Assembly: GCA_024224995.1 (NCBI GenBank) | Contig: JAAENB010000167.1 | Span: 1 to 31,941 of the forward strand | DNA length: 31,941 nt | From: a bacterium | Lineage (GTDB): Bacteria > Spirochaetota > UBA4802 > UBA5550 | Direction: 5' to 3' | Part shown: positions 8,060-16,437 of the stretch, piece by piece | Numbering within the stretch: the stretch's first letter is position 1 | How the letters are laid out: each line of letters starts with the position of its first letter | Position numbers and translations under genes: made by a program | Notes under the pieces: generated by a model | The model's database searches: none | Seen by the model: the letters and a program-made list of their open reading frames with translations, nothing else | What the model was told of the DNA's origin: nothing

Positions 8060-8581
8060 TTACTCCATTCCGGCAATATACTTTTTATACCCGAGATCCT
8101 TCAGGTTTTCGTTCTTTTTGGCAATCTTTACGGCCATATTCACCCGGTAGACTTTCAAACGGTCCGCGTATTTTTCATCAACTACGGACAATATATTTAT
8201 CGCAAAAAGTGCCGCGTTTGCTCCTCCGGCTTTACCCGAAGGCATTGTGGCAACAGGGATACCGGAAGGCATTTGTAAAATTGAAAGTATGGAATCGAGT
8301 CCGCCGGAAATCTTCGTCTCAATGGGAACGCCAATTACCGGAAGCGTGGTATGAGACGCCACAACACCGGGCAGATGAGCCGCTCCTCCGGCTACGGCAA
8401 TTATCGCCTTCATTCCTCTATCGCGAGCTGAAGACACCCACTCCTTAGTCTGCTCAGGAGTTCTATGAGCAGATGACACTATTATTTCGAAATCAACTTC
8501 AAACTCTTCAAGTATTTTAAAGCAATCCGCGACCTTTGGCAGATCAGAATCACTGCCTAAAATTATTCCAACCTGTGGCAT
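8060..8581 (-). CDS. purE: N5-carboxyaminoimidazole ribonucleotide mutase (PurE class I)
   Basis: Interconverts N5-CAIR and CAIR in de novo purine synthesis in the cytoplasm. The 173-aa length matches class I PurE (about 160-170). It shows GSDSDLP near the N-terminus, SAHRTPE, and AGGAAHLPGVVASHTTLPVI, the motifs that form the nucleotide and CO2 pocket and include the catalytic Ser and His. LDSILSILQMPSGIPVATM follows, also typical. AAGGAG lies 7 nt before ATG 8581. No purK gene is adjacent. It is likely co-transcribed with guaA downstream, from the promoter at 8610-8639. Confidence 0.96.
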   Translation of the reverse strand: MPQVGIILGSDSDLPKVADCFKILEEFEVDFEIIVSSAHRTPEQTKEWVSSARDRGMKAIIAVAGGAAHLPGVVASHTTLPVIGVPIETKISGGLDSILSILQMPSGIPVATMPSGKAGGANAALFAINILSVVDEKYADRLKVYRVNMAVKIAKKNENLKDLGYKKYIAGME

Positions 8582-8609
8582 AATAATTCTCCTTATATTT
8601 AGATAATAA

Positions 8610-8639
8610 TGTGTATGTGGGAGAGGCTTTTTTTGTCAA
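8610..8639 (-). promoter_or_regulatory. Candidate promoter for purE-guaA
   Basis: A perfect -35 TTGACA lies at 8639-8634 on the minus strand. An 18-bp spacer leads to the weak -10 TACACA (8615-8610). The -35 is convincing and the -10 poor. A better TATTAT at 8608-8603 is too far away (25 bp). Confidence 0.4.
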
Positions 8640-8671
8640 TATAATTTAGTGGAAAATTTTTTGACCTGGTT

Positions 8672-9571
8672 TTAAGCTTTAATTTTAGATTTTATATATT
8701 TTTTCATCTTATTGGTACGACGATGTATTCGCACTTTTAGAATGTACTTAATTACTATATTTTTAATGAAATTTACCGACTGCTTATTGCTAAAATAGTA
8801 TTTCTCTTTCAATAATCCAATCTCTTTCTCTACCGTATCCTGACCGGAAAGAGATTTGTTTTCATTATACATCCTTGATCTGGCGATTATGGAATCTAAA
8901 GATAAAAATGTTTTGTTGTTAAAAATGGCACGCATCCAGTATTCATAGTCAAAAACGCAATAATATTCAAGAGAGAATTCACCCAGTTCGTCAAATACCT
9001 CTTTTTTCAAGAATACTGTTGGCTGACAAAGGGGGCAATGGTAAAACAAGCTGCTTTTTGAAGGTTTAAATGTTGGGTATAATAGAATGTCTTCCCCGGT
9101 TTCCGAGAACCACATTCCTTTACCATAGACAAAGTCGGTTTTTTCCCAATTTACTTCTAATATCCGGCTAAAAACAGTATTGTCATAATAAACATCATCA
9201 CTATTTAAAAAGGCGAAAATATCGCCATTTGCCATTTTAAATCCCTTATTTATGGCGTCTGTTTGCCCGTTATCCTTTTCACTTACCCACTTATAAGCAA
9301 TACCCAGACAATTAATAATACCGGATGAGTTGTCTGTATTTGTATAAAATTTTACATCATCAATTTCATCAAATTTATGCTCATTTTTCAACTTTTGTTC
9401 ATATTTGTTAATGATTTCCACAGAATTATCATCAGATCCGCCATCTATTACAATATATTCAATATAGAAGTCCCCTTTTTGGGATAATACCGATTGTATT
9501 GTTTCTTCAATGAATTGACCCTGATTAAATGAAGGGGTTACAATGGAAAAAATAGGTTTTTTATTGATCAT
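8672..9571 (-). CDS. Family 2 glycosyltransferase (GT-A fold)
   Basis: A 299-aa cytoplasmic or membrane-associated glycosyltransferase that uses a nucleotide sugar to extend a glycan. The start IFSIVTPSFNQGQFIEETIQ, then YIVIDGGSDDNSVEII and the metal/nucleotide motif NSDDVYYD identify GT2. The central DYEYWMRAIF resembles the usual catalytic ED/DYE region. The C-terminus is strongly basic (VRIHRRTNKMKKYIKSKIKA) and could contact the membrane surface; no TM helix is evident. ATG 9571 has only a weak ribosome-binding site. It points away from the two GT4 genes across a 193-bp AT-rich spacer in which I see only weak promoter-like matches. Donor and acceptor cannot be predicted. Confidence 0.9.
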   Translation of the reverse strand: MINKKPIFSIVTPSFNQGQFIEETIQSVLSQKGDFYIEYIVIDGGSDDNSVEIINKYEQKLKNEHKFDEIDDVKFYTNTDNSSGIINCLGIAYKWVSEKDNGQTDAINKGFKMANGDIFAFLNSDDVYYDNTVFSRILEVNWEKTDFVYGKGMWFSETGEDILLYPTFKPSKSSLFYHCPLCQPTVFLKKEVFDELGEFSLEYYCVFDYEYWMRAIFNNKTFLSLDSIIARSRMYNENKSLSGQDTVEKEIGLLKEKYYFSNKQSVNFIKNIVIKYILKVRIHRRTNKMKKYIKSKIKA

Positions 9572-9764
9572 GATCTATAATTAATGAATTGTCCAGCTTT
9601 CTTGTTCCAAGGAGATGATAATTATCAAACTGTATTCAATTAATATTCTCTATGTTTTAAAATCAACTCTTTTTTTATGATCCCGGATGAGTTAAATTTT
9701 TAAAATTGCTTGATTTATTAACATCTAAAATTTCTATTACTAAAAAATATCCAGGATATGTGTA

Positions 9765-10985
9765 ATGAAAGTTGAGAAAAGGCCGCTAAGGATTGCTATT
9801 GATGCAGTACAATTGAACCGGGGAAATATTACCGGAATAGGAAATGTTATAGTAAATTACCTGGTTGAACTGCAAAAAATTGATACTACTAATGAATATA
9901 TTATATGCCCCTGTGGTGTTCTTAAACATGTAGAGATTAATAATCCCAAATGGCAAGTTTATAGTTCCGGAATAGCCCGTTTTTTTAATAAAATTCAGTT
10001 ATCTTGTGAGAAAAAAAACTCTACATTTTCATCAAAATTGCAGAAAATAGCCCGTCTAATATCATATCTTACAGATGGCTTACTTCTTCCGTTTATTTTA
10101 CGATATAAAAAAATTGATGTCTATATTGGAACCTCACCTTTTTATTATCCTTTATTCTTTTTGCCGGGTATTAAAAAAATCAGTTTTGTGTATGATATTG
10201 TGTGGAAGTTATACCCGGAGACCATGTCAGCCAAGAACAGGGCGATCATGAAACTTACAACACTCAGGAACATGAAGCGTTCGGATTTACTGGTGGCTAT
10301 TTCAGAAAATACGAAAAAAGATATCAGGGACAATCTTGGCGTCACAACTCCTGTTGTTCCAATTCTTCTCGCATCGGATAAAGAAATATTCTACAAAGCC
10401 AAAAAGGCAGACTCTGAAAAAATTAAGAAAAAATATAATATAACAAAAAAATACCTGCTCACCGTATCGACACTGGAACCGAGAAAAAACATGATTTCCA
10501 TCCTCCGGGCATTTTCACGCCTGGAAAACTATAAAGATTACCAGCTTGTGCTGGTAGGAAGACTGGGCTGGATTGGTAAAGAATTTTTTAGTGATATAGG
10601 AGTCATGGGCATAGAAGACAGTCTACTCATAACCGGTTATATTCCGGGAGAAGACCTTGCCCCGCTCTATACCGGAGCGGAAGCCTTTGTTTTTCCCTCT
10701 CTTTATGAAGGTTTTGGCCTCCCCGTACTTGAGGCCATGCAATGCGGATGCCCGGTTATAACTGCCCATAACTCATCGCTGCCGGAAGTAATAGGAGATG
10801 CCGGAATACTGGTAGACGCCCGGAATATTGACGATATAACAGCAGCGCTTAAAAAGGTTTTAACGAGTTCCGGGCTTATTAATACAATGAGAAAAAAGGG
10901 ACTTAAACAGGCGGAAAAATTCTCATGGAAAAAGTCCGCGCAAGAACTGTTGCAGCATATAAATTCAGAAGGCGAAAAAAAATGA
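9765..10985 (+). CDS. Family 4 glycosyltransferase (copy A)
   Basis: A 406-aa GT-B fold retaining glycosyltransferase for polysaccharide assembly at the inner membrane surface. The acceptor half begins LRIAIDAVQLNRGNITGIGN with the glycine-rich loop. The donor half has LTVSTLEPRKNMISILRAF, then YTGAEAFVFPSLYEGFGLPV, which contains the EX7E-type donor motif, and CGCPVITAHNSSLPEVIGDA. This is the pattern of the mannosyl/rhamnosyl-type GT4 group, but specificity cannot be read from it. AGGAT precedes ATG 9765. The stop overlaps the next start (ATGA at 10982-10985), so the two GT4 genes are translationally coupled. The second half is less AT-rich than the first. Confidence 0.93.
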   Translation: MKVEKRPLRIAIDAVQLNRGNITGIGNVIVNYLVELQKIDTTNEYIICPCGVLKHVEINNPKWQVYSSGIARFFNKIQLSCEKKNSTFSSKLQKIARLISYLTDGLLLPFILRYKKIDVYIGTSPFYYPLFFLPGIKKISFVYDIVWKLYPETMSAKNRAIMKLTTLRNMKRSDLLVAISENTKKDIRDNLGVTTPVVPILLASDKEIFYKAKKADSEKIKKKYNITKKYLLTVSTLEPRKNMISILRAFSRLENYKDYQLVLVGRLGWIGKEFFSDIGVMGIEDSLLITGYIPGEDLAPLYTGAEAFVFPSLYEGFGLPVLEAMQCGCPVITAHNSSLPEVIGDAGILVDARNIDDITAALKKVLTSSGLINTMRKKGLKQAEKFSWKKSAQELLQHINSEGEKK

Positions 10986-12100
10986 AAATAGCAATTAACG
11001 CTCGAGTATTAAACGAACGATACGGCGGTCCGGCTCGATACACCCTCAACCTTATTAAAGAATTATCACGTATAGATACAACAAATGAATATTTTATATT
11101 AATGTATGATAATTTTACATTTGATTTCGACCTGCCCAAAAATTTTAACATAATCGTATCCCGCTTTAAATCACGTATTCTTTTTGATTATCTCTATCTC
11201 CCGGTATTTACGCGCCGGAATAAAATTGACCTTTCAATCTATCCTAAAAACACATTTTCACCGTTAAACCGGGGGAAAAAAATTCCCATATTCAATGACA
11301 TAGTATATTTTGAAAAACTGGGATTTCGAGAGTTTAAATTTTTTGACAATCTTCACCACACCATTATGATCCCTATTTCCGGAAAATTTTCATATATGAA
11401 TCTTTCAATATCCGAGTTTACGGCAGCACGAATGGAAGAGCTGTTAGGCATCAAAAGAGAAAAAATAAAGATCATGGACCTGGCAGTAGAAGAAAAATTC
11501 AAAAAGATAGATGATAGAAGTCTTTTAGACCCTGTAATCAAAAAATATGACCTGAAACAGCCCTTTTTCTTTTACGCGGGGTCATTAAGCCCCAGAAAAA
11601 ACATGATGAATATGCTGCGGGCCTTTGAAATGATAAAGGATAAAATGGATCATACCATCTATGTCACCGGCGGATATTCCTGGCGCGATGATGAAATTTT
11701 TACTTTTATCAATGAGCATGGTTTACAAAACAGGATCATAAAGTTAGGGTTTTTGGATGAGAATGAACTCGTAGCCCTGTATAATCTTGCCGATTGCTAC
11801 CTGTATCCGTCACTCTATGAAGGATTTGGACTTCCAATCCTGGAGGCCCAGGCCTGCGGCTGCCCGGTCATCACCAGTACCGCGGCAAGCTGTCCGGAAG
11901 TAGCCGGAAAAGGCGCTCTCCTTGTTGACCCCAATAATATAGAAGAAATCGCTCAATCAATGCAAAAAATAGTGCGGGATAAAAAATTGAGAAACAGTAC
12001 AATTAAAGCCGGGTTTCAAAACCTCGATAGATATTCCTGGGACAGAACAGCAAAAGAACTAATCAAATTTTTTGATGATTGCAGCAATAATCTCTACTAA
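10982..12100 (+). CDS. Family 4 glycosyltransferase (copy B)
   Basis: A 372-aa GT-B glycosyltransferase related to the gene before it. It begins MKIAINARVLNERYGGPARY and carries the donor-site segments FYAGSLSPRKNMMNMLRAFE, PSLYEGFGLPILEAQACG and CPVITSTAASCPEVAGKGAL. The frame is open further upstream to 10925, but I choose ATG 10982. It gives the typical family N-terminus and an ATGA overlap with copy A, whereas the longer form would add a basic, unconserved leader. It probably adds the next sugar after copy A, or is specific for a different acceptor. It ends 14 bp from the convergent galE, and no hairpin terminator is visible in that gap. Confidence 0.92.
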   Translation: MKIAINARVLNERYGGPARYTLNLIKELSRIDTTNEYFILMYDNFTFDFDLPKNFNIIVSRFKSRILFDYLYLPVFTRRNKIDLSIYPKNTFSPLNRGKKIPIFNDIVYFEKLGFREFKFFDNLHHTIMIPISGKFSYMNLSISEFTAARMEELLGIKREKIKIMDLAVEEKFKKIDDRSLLDPVIKKYDLKQPFFFYAGSLSPRKNMMNMLRAFEMIKDKMDHTIYVTGGYSWRDDEIFTFINEHGLQNRIIKLGFLDENELVALYNLADCYLYPSLYEGFGLPILEAQACGCPVITSTAASCPEVAGKGALLVDPNNIEEIAQSMQKIVRDKKLRNSTIKAGFQNLDRYSWDRTAKELIKFFDDCSNNLY

Positions 12101-12114
12101 ACCAACCGATCACC

Positions 12115-13089
12115 CTACTTCTTATGCCAGTTCCAGGCTGTCTCTATAATAGTCTCAATATCGCCATATTCCGGTTTCCAGCCGAGAAGCTCCTTTGCCC
12201 TGGCAGCACCCGCAATAAGAACACCGGGATCACCTTCTCTTCTGTCTGTTTCCACGGTGGTGATCTTTTTACCGGTAATAGCCCGGGCCGCGTCAATTAC
12301 CTCTTTTACGGAGTATCCATTCCCATTTCCCAGGTTAAACACCTGGCTGGAACCGCCGTTTAAAAGATATTCCAGGGCCAGGATATGGGCATTGGCAAGG
12401 TCTGTTACGTGTATGTAATCCCGTACACCAGTGCCGTCGGGAGTATTATAGTCTGTACCAAAAACCTCAATATTCTCTCTTTTACCAATAGCAGCGTCCA
12501 AAACCAGGGGAATAAGATGGGTTTCGGGATCATGTTTTTCTCCAATTTCTCCTTCCGGGTCTGCACCGGCAGCGTTAAAATACCTGAGAGAGGTGTATTT
12601 TAATCCGTAAGCCAGTGAAAAATCGGACAATATATTTTCAATCATTAACTTGCTCCGGCCGTAGGGATTTATGGGATTTTGGGGATGAGTTTCCGAAATA
12701 GGGATTTCCACGGGATTGCCAAAGGTGGCAGCTGTTGATGAAAATATAAAACAATCAACATTATATTCTCTCATAACACTTAAAAGATTAAGAGTATTAG
12801 CAACATTATTGTGATAATATTTGCCCGGATCATTAACTGATTCCCCAACATAGGTAAATGCGGCAAAATGCATAACCGCTTTAATAGGATATTTTTCAAA
12901 AACCAGGCGTAATTGTTCGGTATCTGCCAGGTCACCAAGAATAAAGTCCCCCCATTTAACAAAATCCCGGTATCCATATACAAGGCTATCATAAACAACC
13001 GTTTGATGCCTTTTGGAAAGTTCCTTATTCAAATGAGAGCCAATATACCCTGCCCCGCCAACGATTAAAACAGCACCCTTTTCTTTCAT
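12115..13089 (-). CDS. galE: UDP-glucose 4-epimerase
   Basis: Interconverts UDP-glucose and UDP-galactose with tightly bound NAD. The 324-aa protein is close to family length. It has GGAGYIGSHL for NAD binding, FAAFTYVGESV, the catalytic SSTAATFG serine, YGRSKLMIE (Tyr-X3-Lys), and the GalE signatures RYFNAAGADPEGEIGE and GDPGVLIAGAARAKELLGWK. ATG 13089 has AGGAG 7 nt upstream on the minus strand; an upstream in-frame start at 13116 would bury that site. It could accept N-acetylated sugars, which the sequence alone does not settle. It is transcribed away from ugd across the structured intergenic region, so the two UDP-sugar genes diverge. Confidence 0.93.
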   Translation of the reverse strand: MKEKGAVLIVGGAGYIGSHLNKELSKRHQTVVYDSLVYGYRDFVKWGDFILGDLADTEQLRLVFEKYPIKAVMHFAAFTYVGESVNDPGKYYHNNVANTLNLLSVMREYNVDCFIFSSTAATFGNPVEIPISETHPQNPINPYGRSKLMIENILSDFSLAYGLKYTSLRYFNAAGADPEGEIGEKHDPETHLIPLVLDAAIGKRENIEVFGTDYNTPDGTGVRDYIHVTDLANAHILALEYLLNGGSSQVFNLGNGNGYSVKEVIDAARAITGKKITTVETDRREGDPGVLIAGAARAKELLGWKPEYGDIETIIETAWNWHKK

Positions 13090-13201
13090 AATGTCTCCTT
13101 GTGAAAAATAACACAATGTAATATAATAAAATATTCATCAAGTTATTTATTTCCAAACAACTACCGGCCCGCGTAAATACTCAAAAATCGGGGGTACAGC
13201 G

Positions 13202-13291
13202 TGCAGTTTTGGCAGTACCTCTTCATCCGGCTCCGGAACTCGCTTTGCTCAAACAGTCCTCACCTTCTGAAGAGGTACTGCCAAAACTGCA
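13202..13291. repeat. 24-bp perfect inverted repeat, 42-nt spacer
   Basis: Positions 13202-13225 and 13268-13291 are exact reverse complements over 24 bp (arms begin TGCAGTTTTGG and end CCAAAACTGCA). The spacer contains CCGGCTCCGG and AACTCGCTTTGCTC. No T-run follows either arm, which argues against a terminator. Confidence 0.9.
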
Positions 13292-13298
13292 AATAACG

Positions 13299-13425
13299 TT
13301 CCTCCTCCCGGGAATACTTATCTATTGCATCAGGGAATGAGACCACGGATGGCGATGCTCAGGCGCAAAACAGTCCCGCTTCCTTGAAAGACTAAAAAGA
13401 AGCGGGATTCGCCTGGGTGGAGGAA
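13299..13425. other. Nested-stem structured region, possible RNA element
   Basis: Three nested helices can be drawn: 13299-13309 with 13415-13425 (10 of 11 pairs), 13361-13365 with 13410-13414 (AGGCG/CGCCT, directly continuing the first), and 13374-13382 with 13399-13407 (TCCCGCTTC/GAAGCGGGA). The 9-mer AAACAGTCC at 13368-13376 also occurs at 13251-13259. It matches no riboswitch or ncRNA that I recognise. Confidence 0.4.
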
Positions 13426-13493
13426 AGATCAGACTTCTTCCCGAGCGCACCAACTGAATTTTTCAGCCTCCCCCACCTGTTATACCGGGAACA

Positions 13494-13552
13494 GGCGCAG
13501 CTAACGCTGCGCCCGAAGAGAGGGGGTAAAGGGGGCTTCGCCCCCTTTACCC
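13494..13552. repeat. Two adjacent perfect GC-rich hairpins
   Basis: GGCGCAGC-taac-GCTGCGCC (13494-13513) is an 8-bp stem. 13524-13536 with 13540-13552 is a 13-bp perfect stem closing on TTC, with core GGGGGCTTCGCCCCC. The sequence after the second is CGCGGAAGCG, not a T-run, so these are repeats or RNA structures and not terminators. Confidence 0.85.
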
Positions 13553-13627
13553 GCGGAAGCGCCGCGCTGCCCTGAGCGATACGCCAACAAATACAATAAT
13601 TGTAATAAATAACTTGAATTTTCTTAA

Positions 13628-13656
13628 TTACAATTAATTATGGTTATTTTGATAAT
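13628..13656 (+). promoter_or_regulatory. Candidate ugd promoter
   Basis: The -10-like GATAAT (13651-13656) lies 17 bp after a weak -35 TTACAA (13628-13633), just outside the inverted-repeat element and about 35 bp before the start codon. Confidence 0.35.
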
Positions 13657-13690
13657 AAAATAGCATCGGAAGAGATTCAGGAGGTTCATT

Positions 13691-15022
13691 TTGAAAATAG
13701 CAGTAATCGGAACAGGTTATGTTGGCCTGGTAACCGGAACATGTTTTGCCGAGATGGGAAACAATGTATGGTGTATCGATACGGATGAGAAAAAAATCGA
13801 GAATTTAAAAAACGGTATTATCCCCATCTATGAACCCGGCCTTGAAGAAATGGTTAAGACAAATTATTCGGAAGGAAGACTCCAATTTTCCACTGACATA
13901 GCCGATGGACTGAAAGATTCTCTTTTTGTATTTATTGCTGTTGGAACACCTCCCGGAGAAGATGGATCAGCCGATTTACAGTATGTATTAAAAGTAGCCA
14001 AGGACATTGGAAAGTATGCAGAAAAATACACGATTGTTGGAGATAAATCGACCGTTCCCGTAGGTACGGCAAACAAAGTCAGGAATGTTATCCGGGAAGA
14101 ACTTGCGAAAAGAGATCGAAGCGATATTGAATTCGATGTTATATCAAATCCCGAATTCCTTAAAGAAGGGGATGCCATTGATGACTTTATGAGACCCGAC
14201 AGAATAATAGTTGGTGTCGACAATGTAAGAACAGCGGAACTGGTAAAAGAATTATATGAGCCTTTTGTTAGAAACGGCCACCCAATTATCATTATGGATG
14301 TATTATCTTCGGAACTGACCAAGTATGCCGCCAATGCCATGCTGGCAACCAGGATAAGCTTTATGAATGAAATAGCGCTGCTGTGCGAAGCCACGGGAGC
14401 CGACATTGAAATGATCAGGAATGGAATAGGTTCCGACTCAAGGATCGGCATGCCGTTTTTAAACGCCGGTCTTGGCTATGGCGGATCATGTTTCCCAAAG
14501 GACGTAAAAGCAATAATAAAGACCTTTAAAGACCACAACATTCAGTCCAGCATACTCGATTCTGTTGACACGGTAAACCAGGCACAAAGAATGAAATTTG
14601 TCGATACCGTATTAGCCCATTATAAGGGTTCTGTGGAAGGGGTCACCTTCGCGGTCTGGGGATTATCATTCAAACCGCTCACTGATGACATGAGAGAAGC
14701 CCCATCAATTGACGTTATAAACGCGCTAAGAAAAAAAGGAGCTCAATTCAGAGTATATGACCCTGTAGCAATGGAAGAAGCCAGGTCAATCCTTGGCGAC
14801 AAGAATATCAGTTATATCAGCGATGAGTACCAGGTACTTGAAGATGCAGATGCTCTGCTTATTGTAACGGAATGGCGGCAGTTCCGCAGACCGGACTTTG
14901 CTAAAATAAAATCACAAATGAAAAACAGCATTATTTTCGACGGCAGGAATCAATATCATCCTTCCAGGATGCAGGAACTGGGATTTGTCTATTATTCCGT
15001 AGGCAGGCCAATACTGAAATAA
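13691..15022 (+). CDS. ugd: UDP-glucose 6-dehydrogenase
   Basis: Oxidises UDP-glucose twice with NAD+ to UDP-glucuronate, a precursor of acidic polysaccharides. The 443-aa length is typical. It starts with the Rossmann motif MKIAVIGTGYVGLVTG and has VGTPPGEDGSADL, STVPVGTA, EFLKEGDAIDDFMRPDRI and the catalytic Cys (about 267) in GYGGSCFPKD. The C-terminal domain shows WGLSFKPLTDDMREAPS. The start is TTG 13691, supported by AGGAGG at 13679-13684 with a 6-nt gap and by the family N-terminus. The strong Shine-Dalgarno with a weak start codon may set expression. It is a single gene between the structured spacer and the convergent oxidase gene. UDP-mannose-type relatives share the fold, but the overall match is to Ugd. 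Confidence 0.95.
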   Translation: MKIAVIGTGYVGLVTGTCFAEMGNNVWCIDTDEKKIENLKNGIIPIYEPGLEEMVKTNYSEGRLQFSTDIADGLKDSLFVFIAVGTPPGEDGSADLQYVLKVAKDIGKYAEKYTIVGDKSTVPVGTANKVRNVIREELAKRDRSDIEFDVISNPEFLKEGDAIDDFMRPDRIIVGVDNVRTAELVKELYEPFVRNGHPIIIMDVLSSELTKYAANAMLATRISFMNEIALLCEATGADIEMIRNGIGSDSRIGMPFLNAGLGYGGSCFPKDVKAIIKTFKDHNIQSSILDSVDTVNQAQRMKFVDTVLAHYKGSVEGVTFAVWGLSFKPLTDDMREAPSIDVINALRKKGAQFRVYDPVAMEEARSILGDKNISYISDEYQVLEDADALLIVTEWRQFRRPDFAKIKSQMKNSIIFDGRNQYHPSRMQELGFVYYSVGRPILK

Positions 15023-15042
15023 ATCAAAATAAATCCCGGGGT

Positions 15043-16437
15043 TTAAAAAATTTTCTCCGGGTTAAGAATCAAATTGGGATCAAAAGCGTGCTTTATTCTT
15101 TTAAGAAGCTCAATCTCATCATCGCTCAGGGCCACGGAAAGATAGTCTTTCCGGGTAAACCCTATTCCGTGTTCACCGGTAATTGTTCCTCCCAGAGAGA
15201 GGGCTCGCTTATAAATCTCCCGTTTAAGTTCCGGTATGATTCTTTGCCAGTCCTCATATACCATTTCCCCTTTAAGGACATCAATATGGACATTCCCGTC
15301 ACCGGCATGTCCAAACATTACGGACCGCAAATTTTTCGATTTAAGATATTGTTTGAGTTCTTTTAAAAACTGCGGAATTTTCGATCTTGGAACAACGCAA
15401 TCTTCCGCGAGAAAAACAGGACTCTCCTGGTGAATAGATTCACGAATCCCTCTTCGGGCTTTCCAGAGCCCTTCTCTTTGTAACGCGGATTCGGCAACAA
15501 TAATTTTTTCGGTATCAACAGGAATAATCTCCGAAAGTTTTTCCATTTCGGCATAAACATACTCATCTGAATTTCCTTCAACCTGGATCAAAAGATGGGC
15601 GCGGGCTTCGGGAAAGGGAATATTGCCGCCCTGGTGTTTCGCCACAAGTTTGATGGCATCCTCTTCCATAAATTCAATTGTAGACGGAACGATTCTACTG
15701 CTCAGAACCAGGAAAACCGTATCAATAGCTGCTTCAAGAGAGTCAAAGGGGATTAAGAGATCTTTTGTTATTGCCGGAGCCGGAACAAGCCGTAGATATA
15801 TCTTTGTTATAACAGCCAGAGTCCCTTCCGAACCAACAAGCATTCCAATAAGATTATACCCGGTAGCGTTTTTTACGATTTTCCCCCCGGTATGAATGAT
15901 ACTGCCGTTTGGAAGAACAAATTCAAGACCCAGAATATAGTCCCTGGTTGTTCCGTATTTTACCGCTTTTGGACCACCGGCCCCTTCTGCCACATTACCG
16001 CCAATAGAACAAATATCGAGACTTGCCGGGTCAGGGGGATACATGAGCCCCTCGTCAAGAGCTGCTTTTTGAATATCCCCGGTTATGGCTCCGGGTTCAA
16101 CAACAGCTACCATGTTTTCTTTATCGATCTCAATGATCCGGTTCATTTTTTCAAGAGACAGGACAACGCCATGGCAGACCGGTACCGCTCCCCCGGTTAC
16201 TCCGGAACCGGCTCCCCGGGGTGTTACGGGGATATTGCTCTCATTGCATATACTGAGCACAGCGCTCACATCATCGGCAGTTTCCGCTCTAACAAGAATT
16301 TCAGGGAAGGATTCAAGGTCTGAGGTTTCGTCGCGAGAATATGGTTCCAGAATATCCCGGTCCAGGATTACTTTTTCCGGCCCCAGGGCCTCTGAAAGTT
16401 TTTTTATTTCACCTGGTAACGCTTTGATACCACTCAT
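15043..16437 (-). CDS. FAD-linked oxidase, GlcD / D-lactate dehydrogenase type
   Basis: A 464-aa cytoplasmic flavoprotein of the VAO/PCMH family that oxidises a 2-hydroxy acid (glycolate, D-lactate or similar). The FAD domain shows TPRGAGSGVTGGAVP, PPDPAS, IGGNVAEGAGGPKAVKYGTT and KNATGYNLIGMLVGSEGTLA. The C-terminal cap has GHAGDGNVHIDVL and ITGEHGIGFTRKDYL, both characteristic of GlcD. No GlcE/GlcF partner or Fe-S subunit adjoins it. The ATG at 16437 gives a 29-bp overlap with the fucose synthase gene upstream, so it is read as the last gene of the nucleotide-sugar block. The ribosome-binding site is weak. A role in sugar-acid chemistry of the glycan, or simply carbon metabolism, cannot be told apart here. 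Confidence 0.9.
   Translation of the reverse strand: MSGIKALPGEIKKLSEALGPEKVILDRDILEPYSRDETSDLESFPEILVRAETADDVSAVLSICNESNIPVTPRGAGSGVTGGAVPVCHGVVLSLEKMNRIIEIDKENMVAVVEPGAITGDIQKAALDEGLMYPPDPASLDICSIGGNVAEGAGGPKAVKYGTTRDYILGLEFVLPNGSIIHTGGKIVKNATGYNLIGMLVGSEGTLAVITKIYLRLVPAPAITKDLLIPFDSLEAAIDTVFLVLSSRIVPSTIEFMEEDAIKLVAKHQGGNIPFPEARAHLLIQVEGNSDEYVYAEMEKLSEIIPVDTEKIIVAESALQREGLWKARRGIRESIHQESPVFLAEDCVVPRSKIPQFLKELKQYLKSKNLRSVMFGHAGDGNVHIDVLKGEMVYEDWQRIIPELKREIYKRALSLGGTITGEHGIGFTRKDYLSVALSDDEIELLKRIKHAFDPNLILNPEKIF

Larger units (their letters stand above)
13138..13617. repeat. ~480-bp inverted-repeat-bounded intergenic element (MITE-like)
   Basis: A perfect 14-bp inverted repeat (TCAAGTTATTTATT at 13138-13151; AATAAATAACTTGA at 13604-13617) brackets a stretch that is clearly GC-richer than its AT-rich flanks. 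The interior holds at least four strong dyads, listed separately, and no ORF of note. I could not recognise a clean target-site duplication outside the ends. A non-autonomous mobile element, a composite palindromic repeat or a chance pairing of AT-rich ends are the options. The remainder of the 600-bp galE-ugd spacer is AT-rich and carries the divergent gene starts. Confidence 0.5.

Noticed and set aside
10925..10981. Longer N-terminus for the second GT4
   Set aside because: It would add a basic, unconserved 19-residue leader overlapping copy A; ATG 10982 gives the family start and an ATGA junction.
13524..13552. 13-bp perfect hairpin as an intrinsic terminator
   Set aside because: No T-run follows on either strand, and both neighbouring genes are transcribed away from it, so there is no transcript to end.
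13090..13690. Retron, diversity-generating element or integron attC site in the hairpin-rich spacer
   Set aside because: No reverse transcriptase or integrase gene is in the window, no template/variable repeat pair was seen, and the dyads do not follow an attC layout.
13864..14451. 195-codon minus-strand open frame inside ugd
   Set aside because: It lies entirely antisense to a clearly recognisable ugd, has no recognisable motifs, and is a Ser/Ile/Leu-rich shadow of the real frame.
15023..15060. Bidirectional terminator between ugd and the oxidase gene
   Set aside because: CCCGG/CCGGG gives only five pairs around a roughly 17-nt loop with no proper T-run.
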